NCBI GenBank assembly: GCA_016713725.1
Contig: JADJOO010000018.1
Location: 62,001-126,000 of the forward strand
From: Pseudomonadota bacterium
Lineage (GTDB): Bacteria > Pseudomonadota > Gammaproteobacteria > Steroidobacterales > Steroidobacteraceae
Direction: 5' to 3'
Length of the DNA stretch: 64,000 nt
Below the pieces are notes generated by a model, which worked only from the letters and a program-made list of their open reading frames with translations, was not told the origin of the DNA and did not search any database. The translations under genes were made by a program, and so were the position numbers. Below, one piece after another: positions 48,045 through 56,980 of the stretch; positions within the stretch are counted from its first letter, which is position 1, and the number at the start of each line of letters is the position of its first letter.

Positions 48045-49058
48045 TCACTTGCGCAGGTAGATCCTGTCGAACGCGGCGTCCGCTGCAAAATGCGTGGCAT
48101 TGGCTGTTTTCCAGCCACCGAAGTCCGCGATAGTCAGCATGCGGACGCTGGGAAATTCCGCCGCGTGCCGCGCCGCGACTTCCGGATCGCGCGGCCGGTA
48201 ATGGTGCCGGGCTGCGATCTCCTGTGCTTCCTTCGAATACAGGTGCTCGACGTAGGCACGCGCGACTTCGACGGTCCCGCGACGGATGGCGACCTTGTCC
48301 ACCATGGCGACGGGTGGCTCCGCGAGGATGCTGATCGACGGCACGACCGTCTCCAGTTCCTGCTTCGGCAGCCGCTTCGAAGCCATGAAAGCCTCGTTCT
48401 CCCACGTGATGATGACGTCGCCGATGCCACGCTGCGCAAAGGTCGTGAGCGAGGCGCGGGCGCCCGTATCGAGCACCGGCACGTTCCTGTAGAGCTTGCC
48501 GATGAACTCCGCGGCCGTGGCCTCGCTGCCGCCCGGTTGGTGCAGCGCCCACGCCCACGCGGCCAGGTAGTTCCAGCGTGCGCCGCCCGACGTCTTTGGA
48601 TTCGGCGTGATGACTGCAACGCCCGGCTTGATCAGGTCGCCCCAGTCGCGGATGCCTTTCGGATTGCCCTTGCGCACCAGGAAAACGATCGTCGAGGTGT
48701 AGGGGGAACTGCTGTGGGGCAGCCGACCCTGCCAGTTGGCGGGCAGGAGCTTGCCTTTGCTCGCCAGTGCGTCGATGTCATAGGCCAGCGCGAGCGTGAC
48801 CACGTCGGCCGGCAGGCCGTCGATGACCGTGCGCGCCTGTTTCCCCGAGCCGCCGTGCAACTGCCGGATCGCGACGTCCTCGCCGGTCTGTTTTTTCCAG
48901 TACTGCGCGAACTCCTGGTTGTACGCATCGTAGAACTCACGCGTCGGGTCGTACGACACGTTGAGCAGCGTCACCTCGGCACGGGCGCTGGAGCCGATCA
49001 GGGAGCCGAGCAGGGTGGCGACGAACACCAGCCCGGACACGAAAACGGGGAACTTCAT
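48045..49058 (-). CDS. sbp: Periplasmic sulfate-binding protein, copy 1
   Basis: The protein has 337 residues. The ATG at 49058 has a GGAG ribosome site. A signal peptide (cleavage near ARA-EV) precedes the mature start LLNVSYDPTREFY, the Sbp signature. Later LPADVVTLALAYDID, NPKTSGGARWNYLAAWAW and TFAQRGIGDVIITWENEA hold the sulfate-binding loops. It presents sulfate to the CysTW-CysA transporter at 36.8-40.3 kb. It lies 98 bases downstream of copy 2; the two are about 70 percent identical by eye. Confidence 0.93.
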   Translation of the reverse strand: MKFPVFVSGLVFVATLLGSLIGSSARAEVTLLNVSYDPTREFYDAYNQEFAQYWKKQTGEDVAIRQLHGGSGKQARTVIDGLPADVVTLALAYDIDALASKGKLLPANWQGRLPHSSSPYTSTIVFLVRKGNPKGIRDWGDLIKPGVAVITPNPKTSGGARWNYLAAWAWALHQPGGSEATAAEFIGKLYRNVPVLDTGARASLTTFAQRGIGDVIITWENEAFMASKRLPKQELETVVPSISILAEPPVAMVDKVAIRRGTVEVARAYVEHLYSKEAQEIAARHHYRPRDPEVAARHAAEFPSVRMLTIADFGGWKTANATHFAADAAFDRIYLRK

Positions 49059-49156
49059 GCGCAGGTCTCCAGGGGGGAGACATGGTAACGCGACCGGCGG
49101 TGGTGCCGGTGGCAACTCGTCCCTGAGTCGCCGCCGAAGATTCCGCCGTCAGGCCG

Positions 49157-50173
49157 TCAGCGTGCGTAGATCCTGTCGAACGTCCCGCCGTCGGCGAAGT
49201 GCGTGGCCTGGGCTTTCGCCCAGCCGCCGAAGTCGGCGATGGTCACCAGGTTGATCCTGGGGAAGGTTTTCGCGTACTTCGCGGCAACCTCCGGGTCACG
49301 CGGGCGGTAGTAGTGCCTCGCGACGATCTCCTGGCCTTCCTTCGAGTACAGGTACTCGAGGTAAGCGCGGGCCGCGGCCGTAGTGCCACGACGGATGGCG
49401 ACCTTGTCGACCACCGCCACCGGGGGTTCCGCCAGGATGCTGACCGTCGGCACCACGATCTCGAACTTGTCCTTGCCCAGCTCGCGGCTGGCAAGGAACG
49501 CCTCGTTCTCCCACGAAATCATCGCGTCGCCGATGCCGCGCTGCGCGAACGTCGTGAGCGAGCCACGCGCGCCCGTGTCGAGCACCGGCACGTTCTTGAA
49601 CAATCTGCCGAGATACTCCTCGGCGGTGGTCGCGTTGCCGCCCGGCTGCTTCAAGGCCCAGGCCCATGCCGCCAGGTAATTCCAGCGTGCCCCACCCGAA
49701 GTCTTCGGGTTGGGAGTGATCACGGCGATGCCCGGACGCGCGAGATCGCCCCAGTCCTTGATCTTCCTGGGGTTGCCCTTGCGCACCAGGAACACGATCG
49801 TCGAGGTGTAGGGCGCGCTGTTGTGCGGCAGGCGCGTCTGCCAGTTGGCGGGCAGCATCTTGCCCGTGGTCGCGAGCGCGTCGATGTCGTAGGCGAGTGC
49901 CAGCGTGACGACGTCCGCAGGCAGGCCGTCGATGACCGTGCGCGCCTGCTTGCCCGAGCCGCCGTGCGACTGGCGGATGCTGATGTCCTTGCCGGACTTT
50001 TTCTTCCAGTACTGTATGAACGCCTGGTTGTAGTCGCCGTACAGTTCGCGCGTCGGGTCGTAGGACACGTTCAAGAGGGTCGTCGGTTCCGCATGCAGTG
50101 TGGGACTCGTCAGCAGCATCGCCGCCAGCAATGCGGGAGCCGCGAGGGCCTGCAAGAATCGATGGTTCGACAT
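49157..50173 (-). CDS. sbp: Periplasmic sulfate-binding protein, copy 2
   Basis: The protein has 338 residues with a signal peptide (cleavage near LHA-EP) and the Sbp motifs LLNVSYDPTRELY, SHGGSGKQARTV, NPKTSGGARWNYLAAW and TFAQRGIGDAMISWENEA. It is a tandem duplicate of copy 1. The changes are spread over the protein and both are intact, so both are probably expressed, perhaps with different anion preference or affinity. It follows the porin gene by 14 bases, within one operon. Confidence 0.93.
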   Translation of the reverse strand: MSNHRFLQALAAPALLAAMLLTSPTLHAEPTTLLNVSYDPTRELYGDYNQAFIQYWKKKSGKDISIRQSHGGSGKQARTVIDGLPADVVTLALAYDIDALATTGKMLPANWQTRLPHNSAPYTSTIVFLVRKGNPRKIKDWGDLARPGIAVITPNPKTSGGARWNYLAAWAWALKQPGGNATTAEEYLGRLFKNVPVLDTGARGSLTTFAQRGIGDAMISWENEAFLASRELGKDKFEIVVPTVSILAEPPVAVVDKVAIRRGTTAAARAYLEYLYSKEGQEIVARHYYRPRDPEVAAKYAKTFPRINLVTIADFGGWAKAQATHFADGGTFDRIYAR

Positions 50174-50187
50174 GGTCCGATCTCCGT

Positions 50188-51594
50188 TCAGAATCCAAGG
50201 GCAATACGGGTCAGGAGCACGTGCTCGTCCTCACGGTCTGCACCGCCCGCGGCGCCACCGTCGAAGCTCGTGCGATCGTAGTTCAGGACCCACTTCAGGT
50301 TTTCGTTGAGGTACCAGTTGAGGCCCAGGCCGTAAGCCGTGGCTTTGCTGGCAGCGTTGACTGGATCCGCGAAAGAGGCTGTGCCGCCCACGAAGGCATC
50401 GTCGTCGGGATCCAACTCCTGGTAGCGCGCGACCAGTTCGAATGCTCCCCAGGTATCGTCGGCCAGCGAGAAGACGTTGTTCGGTTTGAAGCCACGGAAG
50501 CTCTCCTCTTCGCCAGTCAGGAACCAGGAGGCCTGGACCTGCCAGGCCGTCGTGTCCAGCGTGCCTTCGCGCCGCCCGGCAGTCGTGGTGCGCGAGACGT
50601 CCTGCGACACGGTGGTGTATTCGCTGAGCAACCCGAAGCGGCCGACGTAGTAATGGAGTTGCGGCGCGAGCCGCGTGCGTTCGCCGTCGGCTAGAGTCGG
50701 GGTCGTGCCGGTGCGGTAGCGGAAGAACGGCGACTGTGCCGGCGTGCGGAAGACAGGCAGCAGCGGCTGGGCGGTCGTGCCCGTCTGCGAAGTGTAGGTG
50801 CCGGCGATGCCGAGGCCGAGGCCGCGCAGCGCGAAGTTCTCGCTGGCGCCAAACGGGTGCGCGAAGACGCGCGCCGCATATTCCTTGTCGTCGTTCAGGT
50901 CGACGTCGGCGAACGCTTCGCTGCTGCCGCCGTCGTTCGAGCCGTTCAGGTAGGCGACCGCGTAGGTGAGTCGATCGCCGCCGAAGCCGCCGGCCACCTG
51001 CAGGCCAATGTCGCGGTTGGGCGCGAGCTGCGTCGGGAAGCCGCGCGCGACCATGCGGATGTCGCTAGCGGATTGCAGTCGCTCGAGGCCCACCGGTGAC
51101 TTGAACTTGCCCGCCGTGACCTGGAACGCAGGATCGAAGCGACCGGTGACATAGGCGTCCTGGATCACGGTACGGCCCTGGCCGAAGTCCGGTGTGAAGC
51201 GGAAATCGTAGATGCCGCCGAGTGTGCCCTCCACGATCGGTCGCACGCGCGTGGCCTGCCACGTGTCCTTCAGGCCCTCAGGATCGTCGCTTTCGAAAAA
51301 GCGGCCGTCGACGTGCATCACGCCGCGCAGTTTGAGCTGGTTCTGGCTGTCGGCGGACGCGATGCTGAAGCCGCGCGGACTCGCCTGTACGACCGGCGTC
51401 GCCGCGACTGCGGACTTCGTGGCGTCGTCCTGCACTTCGAGCTTGCGCTCGAGCACGAGCACCTTCTGGCTCAGTTCCTCGATCTTCTGCAGCAGCTCGG
51501 CGTTGGTCGGGTCGGCCTGGACGACTGCCGGCAGCAGCGCTGCGGCGATGGCCGCCGCCAGCAGCCGACGGGTCGGACTTACGGGTTGCATCAC
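50188..51594 (-). CDS. Outer-membrane porin, OprP/OprO family
   Basis: The protein has 468 residues. After a signal peptide (cleavage near VQA-DP) comes a short coiled coil (NAELLQKIEELSQKVLVLE) that trimerises such porins. The 16-strand barrel has typical OprP/OprO features (VDGRFFESDD, RVRPIVEGT, VTAGKFKSPVGLERL) and the terminal Phe of outer-membrane proteins (TRIALGF). The family includes phosphate/pyrophosphate-selective porins; here the genomic setting with two sulfate-binding proteins suggests sulfate or another oxyanion. Confidence 0.87.
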   Translation of the reverse strand: MMQPVSPTRRLLAAAIAAALLPAVVQADPTNAELLQKIEELSQKVLVLERKLEVQDDATKSAVAATPVVQASPRGFSIASADSQNQLKLRGVMHVDGRFFESDDPEGLKDTWQATRVRPIVEGTLGGIYDFRFTPDFGQGRTVIQDAYVTGRFDPAFQVTAGKFKSPVGLERLQSASDIRMVARGFPTQLAPNRDIGLQVAGGFGGDRLTYAVAYLNGSNDGGSSEAFADVDLNDDKEYAARVFAHPFGASENFALRGLGLGIAGTYTSQTGTTAQPLLPVFRTPAQSPFFRYRTGTTPTLADGERTRLAPQLHYYVGRFGLLSEYTTVSQDVSRTTTAGRREGTLDTTAWQVQASWFLTGEEESFRGFKPNNVFSLADDTWGAFELVARYQELDPDDDAFVGGTASFADPVNAASKATAYGLGLNWYLNENLKWVLNYDRTSFDGGAAGGADREDEHVLLTRIALGF

Positions 51595-51764
51595 TCGCTC
51601 TCCATGAAAGGGTCGAGTGAGATACTAAGAATCGGCGGTTACGGGGTCAGTCGCGGGCCGGTTAGGAATCGGTGACAACGTATAACTGCGCATGCTGGCG
51701 CGATAACGCTCAGGTGCGGCGAATGCGCGACAATCCCACCGGCATCGCTGCGGGGCGAGCAGGC

Positions 51765-52742
51765 TCAGCGCAGTGGCACCTCGATCCCGGCCGTGAGTTG
51801 AGCCACGTCTGCGTGGGTCGACGCGCTCGCCGCCCGTTCGATCTGCCGGCGCGTGAGGTGCGGTGCGAACAGCTGGATGAAATCGAGCTGGTACTTGCGC
51901 AGCAGGCCGCCGCGCCGGAAACCGATCCACGTCGTGTGCGCCGGAAAAAGGTCGGACGTATCGATGTGGACGAGATCCGCATCGTCCGCCTGCTCGACTG
52001 CCATGCTGGCGACGATGCCGACGCCGAGGCCGAGGCGCACGTAGGTCTTGATCACGTCGGCATCGCGTGCCGTCAGCACGACGTTCGGCACCAGGCCTTC
52101 CTTCGCAAAGATACCGTGCAGCGACGACGGGCCGGTGAAGCTGAAGACGTACGTCACGATGGGGTACGACGCCAGCTGCTTCAGGGTGAGTTCTTTCTTC
52201 AGACGAGCCAGCGGATGGTTGCGCGGCACGACGACGTGCCGGTGCCAGCGATAGCAGGGCAGCAGCGAATAGCCGTCAAACAGTGATTCCGAGCCGGTGG
52301 CGATCGCGAAATCGATGCGATCGAGCGCCGCCATTTCCGCGATCTGCTCCGACGTGCCCTGGTGCAGGTGCAGGCGCACCTCCGGGTACCGCTCGCGGAA
52401 CTGCTTGATGACCTCGGGCAGCACGTAGCGCGCCTGCGTGTGCGTGGTCGCGATCGAGAGCGAGCCGCGCTCCTCGTCCTTCAGGTCGTCCGAGAGGCGC
52501 TTGATGTTCTGCACTTCGCGCAGGATCTTGACCGCACGATCGATGACCTGTTGCCCGGCCGGCGTGACGCGAGTCAGGTTGCGGCCGTCGCGCACGAAGA
52601 TCTGGAAGCCGAGCTCGTCCTCGAGCAGCTTGATCTGCTTGCTCACGCCCGGCTGCGAGGTGTGCAGCTTCTCGGCAGCGGCCGTGATGTTGAGCCCGGT
52701 CTGGGCCACCGCGGCGAGATAGCGCAACTGGTGCAGTTTCAT
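51765..52742 (-). CDS. cysB: LysR-family regulator CysB
   Basis: The protein has 325 residues, the normal CysB length. The HTH and start MKLHQLRYLAAVAQTGLN, then AAEKLHTSQPGVSKQI, and the inducer domain (TTHTQARYVLPEVIKQF, FAIATGSES) are diagnostic. CysB activates sulfate uptake and cysteine synthesis when N-acetylserine is present and sulfur is scarce. It lies upstream of the porin-Sbp genes on the same strand, 170 bases before the porin start, and is divergent from comM. Confidence 0.95.
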   Translation of the reverse strand: MKLHQLRYLAAVAQTGLNITAAAEKLHTSQPGVSKQIKLLEDELGFQIFVRDGRNLTRVTPAGQQVIDRAVKILREVQNIKRLSDDLKDEERGSLSIATTHTQARYVLPEVIKQFRERYPEVRLHLHQGTSEQIAEMAALDRIDFAIATGSESLFDGYSLLPCYRWHRHVVVPRNHPLARLKKELTLKQLASYPIVTYVFSFTGPSSLHGIFAKEGLVPNVVLTARDADVIKTYVRLGLGVGIVASMAVEQADDADLVHIDTSDLFPAHTTWIGFRRGGLLRKYQLDFIQLFAPHLTRRQIERAASASTHADVAQLTAGIEVPLR

Positions 52743-52837
52743 GCCGGCATTCTAAGCGAAAGCGAACGATTCTCCGCTTGAGCGTCCCATGCCGTCGCGG
52801 CATATCGAAAGCACCATTCCTTGCCAGCGAATCCGCC

Positions 52838-54379
52838 ATGACGCTCGCCACGCTTTGCAGTCGCACGCCGCAGGGTCTCGAGGCGCCGCTGGTGCGGGTC
52901 GAAGTCGACGTCGGGGCGGGCCTGCCGTCCTTCTCGGTGGTCGGGCTGCTCGAAACCGCGGTCAAGGAGAGCAAGGACCGGGTGCGCGCGGCGCTCGCCA
53001 ATTGTGGCCACGAATTTCCGGCGGGTCGGGTCACGGTCAATCTCGCACCGGCCGACCTGCCGAAGGAAGGAGGCCGGTTCGACCTCGCCATCGCGGTCGG
53101 CATTCTCGTCGCGTCGGAGCAATTGCCGGCGGGGCCTTTCGCGGGCGTCGAACTCTATGGCGAGTTGTCGCTCGGCGGCGAACTGCACGGAACGCGTGGA
53201 TTGCTGCCCAGCGCGCTGCAGGCCGCGCGCGTTGGCCACGACTTGATCGTGCCAATGGCCAATGGACGCGAAGCGGCACTCGCGCATGGCGCCCGCGTGT
53301 TCGTCGCTCCGCACCTGCGGGACGTCTGCCGGCACGCGGCGGGACAGCAGGCGCTGGCGCTCGAAGCTGCGGTCGTCGCAACCGCGCTCGGCGCGGACTC
53401 GCGCGGTCCCGATCTCGTCGATGTCCGGGGGCAGGCGGGAGGGCGGCGCGCCCTCGAGATCGCAGCCGCCGGCGAACACAGCCTGCTGCTGATCGGCCCT
53501 CCTGGCAGCGGCAAAAGCATGCTGGCGCAGCGGTTGCCCGGGCTGCTCCCGGAACTCGACGAGGACGAAGCAATCGAGTCGGCGGCGATCCGTTCCCTGT
53601 CGCTGCACGGCTTTCGTCTCGAGGGCTGGCGACGACGACCGTTTCGCGCGCCACATCACACCGCGTCGGCCGTCGCACTGGTCGGCGGCGGCGGACGACC
53701 GCGGCCGGGCGAGATTTCGCTCGCGCACAACGGCGTGCTGTTCCTGGACGAGCTGCCGGAGTTCGATCGCACCGTGCTCGAGGTGCTGCGCGAACCGCTG
53801 GAGAGCGGCCACATCGTGCTGTCGCGGGCGGCGCGACAAGCCGAATACCCCGCGCGATTCCAGCTGGTGGCCGCGATGAATCCGTGTCCCTGTGGGCACT
53901 TCGGCGACTCGCGCGGGCGCTGCCGTTGTCCGCCCGAGCGCATTGCCGCCTACCGCAGTCGCATCTCGGGCCCGTTGCTCGACCGGATCGACCTGCACGT
54001 GGAAGTGGGGCGGGTCGCGCTGGAGGAGATCGCTGCGACTGCGCTCCCCGAACGCTCGGCCGCTGTCGCGGCCAGGGTTGCCGAAGCACGCTCGCTGCAG
54101 CGACGCCGGCAGGCGCGCACCAACGCCCGGCTCGAAGGCAATGACCTTGCCGTCCAGTGCCGCGCTGATCCCGCGGCGCTCGAACTGCTGGCACGCGCAA
54201 TGCGTCAGCTGGGGCTGTCGGCTCGCGCGTACCACCGGGTGCTGCGCGTCGCGCGCACCATCGCCGACCTCGCCGGCAGGCCCGGTGTCGGCGCCGAGCA
54301 CGTCGCGGAGGCGATCACGTTGCGTCAGCTCGACCGCCGGGTCGCCACCCCCGAGCAGCGCGGCGCCGTTTCTGACTGA
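52838..54379 (+). CDS. comM: ComM/YifB-family Mg-chelatase-like AAA+ helicase
   Basis: The protein has 513 residues. The N-terminal Lon-protease-like domain is followed by the AAA+ core: Walker A GPPGSGKS near 220, Walker B GVLFLDELPEF, and the zinc-type motif MNPCPCGHFGD with CRCPP. In Vibrio, ComM is a branch-migration helicase that helps integrate transformed DNA. The ATG at 52838 (MTLATLCSRTPQGLEAPLV) matches the family; the longer frame adds unrelated residues. It is divergent from cysB. Confidence 0.95.
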   Translation: MTLATLCSRTPQGLEAPLVRVEVDVGAGLPSFSVVGLLETAVKESKDRVRAALANCGHEFPAGRVTVNLAPADLPKEGGRFDLAIAVGILVASEQLPAGPFAGVELYGELSLGGELHGTRGLLPSALQAARVGHDLIVPMANGREAALAHGARVFVAPHLRDVCRHAAGQQALALEAAVVATALGADSRGPDLVDVRGQAGGRRALEIAAAGEHSLLLIGPPGSGKSMLAQRLPGLLPELDEDEAIESAAIRSLSLHGFRLEGWRRRPFRAPHHTASAVALVGGGGRPRPGEISLAHNGVLFLDELPEFDRTVLEVLREPLESGHIVLSRAARQAEYPARFQLVAAMNPCPCGHFGDSRGRCRCPPERIAAYRSRISGPLLDRIDLHVEVGRVALEEIAATALPERSAAVAARVAEARSLQRRRQARTNARLEGNDLAVQCRADPAALELLARAMRQLGLSARAYHRVLRVARTIADLAGRPGVGAEHVAEAITLRQLDRRVATPEQRGAVSD

Positions 54380-54434
54380 TCGTCCCGATTAATCGACGCG
54401 TCCTGTCCTGTCCCGCTGGCGGACGATTCACGCC

Positions 54435-54524
54435 GGGAGCCTGCACCGGTCGAGTCTCAGCAGGGATTGCGCCGCCATGAAACTGCACGCAGGGATGCGT
54501 CGTGCGATCCGGGTGCAGGCTCCC
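54435..54524. other. Long-range inverted repeat between convergent genes
   Basis: GGGAGCCTGCACC (54435-54447) and GGTGCAGGCTCCC (54512-54524) are perfect 13-base complements separated by 64 bases. The enclosed part contains a smaller hairpin (GCACG...CGTGC). Between comM and the SPOR gene (both ending here) it may act as a bidirectional terminator or encode a structured small RNA. No T-tract follows. Confidence 0.45.
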
Positions 54525-54529
54525 CCTCG

Positions 54530-55141
54530 TCAGGGCAGCTGGCTCTCGTCGGGCGTGACCGCGGTGGCGGAAATCTCGGCCTCGCGCAGTTTCGACTGGA
54601 TCCCCTGCAGTTCGTCGACCGTGCCAATCGGGCCGATGCGCACGCGATACCACGTCTCGTCGTCCACCGAGGCTCGCTGGATCTTCGCCGAGATCCCCAC
54701 GAGCGCGAGCTGTGCCTGCATCTTCTCGGCTTCCGCCGACTGCTTGAAGGATCCTGCCTGCAGGACCGCGCCGCCGGACGGAAGGGGCGTCTTCGCAGTC
54801 GTCGCCGAAGCCTTGCTGGATTTGCCCGGGACCTCGACTTCCTGTTTCGGCAGCATGTCGTAGAAGTCGAGTACGGGCTCGGCCGGCGTATCGGTGGCGG
54901 TCACCGCGCCATCGTCCGACGCCGACGCGGACGCTGGCGACTGGGCGGCGGCCGGAATGGGTTCGACCGGGACGGGCACCTGGTTGCGGTCGTAGAGATG
55001 CACACCGAGCGCGACAACGAGGCCCAGCCCGAGGCCCGCGCCAAAACCCGCCCAGCCACCGAACGGCTGGCCCGGCACGTGGCGCCGGACATCCTTGTAA
55101 TCGCGACTGAGCGTGCGGCTGCCGCCACGGGATCCGGCCAC
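54530..55141 (-). CDS. SPOR-domain cell-division-type protein (FtsN-like)
   Basis: The protein has 203 residues with a GTG start overlapping the argS stop by one base. One transmembrane helix (about 30-48, FGAGLGLGLVVALGVHLY) follows a positive cytoplasmic tail. A polar Pro/Ala linker reaches the periplasm. The C-terminal SPOR domain (about 125-195, VLQAGSFKQSAEAEKMQAQL, YRVRIGPIGTVDEL) binds denuded septal peptidoglycan. Proteins of this form lie downstream of argS in many gammaproteobacteria and are annotated as FtsN-like. Confidence 0.88.
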   Translation of the reverse strand: MAGSRGGSRTLSRDYKDVRRHVPGQPFGGWAGFGAGLGLGLVVALGVHLYDRNQVPVPVEPIPAAAQSPASASASDDGAVTATDTPAEPVLDFYDMLPKQEVEVPGKSSKASATTAKTPLPSGGAVLQAGSFKQSAEAEKMQAQLALVGISAKIQRASVDDETWYRVRIGPIGTVDELQGIQSKLREAEISATAVTPDESQLP

Positions 55142-56895
55142 TACATGGCCTCCGGCGCCGACACGCCGAGCAGGCACAGGCCGTTGCAGACGACCTGGCG
55201 CACGCCGCGGATCAGGGTGATGCGGGCATCGCGCACGGCCTCGTCGGCCACCAGGAACTGGTGCGCGTTGTAATACGCATGGAAGTCGGTCGCGAGTTCG
55301 CGCAGGTAATGCACGAGCGCGTGTGGCGCCCGCGCGAGCGCGGCCATCTCGATCACTTCCGGGTATCGGCTCATCGTCGCAAGCAACGCCTGTTCGTGCG
55401 GCTCGACGAGGCGACCCAGGCTCGCGCGCCCTCGCGCCTCGTCGTGCTCGAAGCCCTTCTCCCGCATCTGTCGCAGCACGCTGCACACGCGTGCATGCGC
55501 ATACTGGATGTAATAGACGGGGTTCTCGTTCGATCGCGACGTCGCGAGCTGCATGTCGAAATCGAGGTGTTGTTCGTTGCTGCGGAGCACGTAGAAGAAG
55601 CGCGCGGCGTCGTTGCCCACCTCGTGGCGCAGTTCGCGCAGCGTGATGAACTCGCCGGATCGCGTCGACATCTGCACCTTCTCGCCGCCGCGGTACAACG
55701 TGACGAACTGCATCAGCCGCACGTCGAGGCAGTCGCCTGGCTGGCCCATGGCGACGAGACCGGCGCGAACGCGCGCGATGTAGCCGTGGTGATCGGAGCC
55801 GAGCACGTCGACGAGTTGCTCGAAACCGCGTTCGCGCTTGTTCAGGTGATAGGCGATGTCGGAGGCGAAATACGTCTTGATGCCGTTCTCGCGCACGACG
55901 ACGCGGTCTTTCTCGTCGCCGAAGTCGGTTGCGCGAAACCACTCTGCGCCATCCTTCTCGTAGACGACCCCGTTCCTGCGCAGCAGGTCAAGCGCGTGGT
56001 TGATCGCGCCGCCGTCTTCGAGGCTCCGCTCGCTGAACCAGCTGTCGTAGCGAACGCCGAACTCCTCGAGGTCGTCGCGGATATCGGCGAGGATATCGGT
56101 GAGGGCGAGGTCGAACGCCTGGCGAAAGCCGCTCGTGCCGAGCAGCAACCTGGCGCGCTCGATGACGGCGTCGATGTACGTGTCCTTGTCGCCCTCAGGC
56201 GCATCCGGCGGGAGGTCGGCGAACACGACCGCGGCGGGCTTGAGCAGTGAGCGTCCCGCGCGCTCGATCAGCTTGTTGGCGATCGGGCGGACGTAATCGC
56301 CGCGATAGCCATTGGCCGGGAAAGGGAACTGTTCGCCGAAGCTCTCCAGGTACCGCAGCCACACGCTCGCAGCGAGGATTTCCATCTGCCGCCCGGCATC
56401 GTTGATGTAGTACTCGCGGTACACGTCGAAGCCGGCAGCATCGAGCAGGTTCGCGAGCGACGCGCCGAATGCCGCGTGCCGGCCGTGGCCGACGTGCAGC
56501 GGCCCCGTGGGGTTCGCGGAGACGAACTCCACCATGACTTTCCTGCCGGCGCCGATCGCGGTACGGCCGTAGCGGCGGCCGCCGTCGATCACCCGCACGA
56601 GTTCAGCCTGACAGGCGGCGGGTGCGAGAAAGAAATTGATGAATCCGGGTCCCGCAATCTCGACGCGGGACACGAGTTCGCTGGCCGGCAGTGCCGCGAG
56701 GATCGCCTGCGCCAGGTCGCGCGGCTTGCGTTTCGCCGCCTTGGCGAGCTGCAGTGCGACGTTGGTCGCGAAGTCGCCGTGGGTCGGGTCGCGCGTGCGC
56801 TCGACGACGATGCCGGTGGCCGACCCGGTCGGACGCAGTTCTTCCGGCAGGGCGCCCAGAGCGTCCTGCACGAGCTTTTCTATCAGGTATTTCAA
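55141..56895 (-). CDS. argS: Arginyl-tRNA synthetase
   Basis: The protein has 584 residues. The HIGH-type motif is HVGHGRH in NPTGPLHVGHG, and the KMSKS-type signature is KVQMSTRSG, as usual in bacterial ArgS. The N-terminal additional domain and the C-terminal anticodon-binding DALR domain (RAPHALVHYLRELATDFHAYYN) are complete. It charges tRNA-Arg in the cytoplasm. The SPOR gene is coupled downstream; priA precedes it by 85 bases on the same strand. Confidence 0.96.
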   Translation of the reverse strand: MKYLIEKLVQDALGALPEELRPTGSATGIVVERTRDPTHGDFATNVALQLAKAAKRKPRDLAQAILAALPASELVSRVEIAGPGFINFFLAPAACQAELVRVIDGGRRYGRTAIGAGRKVMVEFVSANPTGPLHVGHGRHAAFGASLANLLDAAGFDVYREYYINDAGRQMEILAASVWLRYLESFGEQFPFPANGYRGDYVRPIANKLIERAGRSLLKPAAVVFADLPPDAPEGDKDTYIDAVIERARLLLGTSGFRQAFDLALTDILADIRDDLEEFGVRYDSWFSERSLEDGGAINHALDLLRRNGVVYEKDGAEWFRATDFGDEKDRVVVRENGIKTYFASDIAYHLNKRERGFEQLVDVLGSDHHGYIARVRAGLVAMGQPGDCLDVRLMQFVTLYRGGEKVQMSTRSGEFITLRELRHEVGNDAARFFYVLRSNEQHLDFDMQLATSRSNENPVYYIQYAHARVCSVLRQMREKGFEHDEARGRASLGRLVEPHEQALLATMSRYPEVIEMAALARAPHALVHYLRELATDFHAYYNAHQFLVADEAVRDARITLIRGVRQVVCNGLCLLGVSAPEAM

Positions 56896-56980
56896 GGTGT
56901 TGCCGTCAACGAGCGGAGGCTGTCGAGAGTCTAGGGAATTCCGGCATCCGAAGCGAGGTCAAAATATGCACTTGGCGGCA

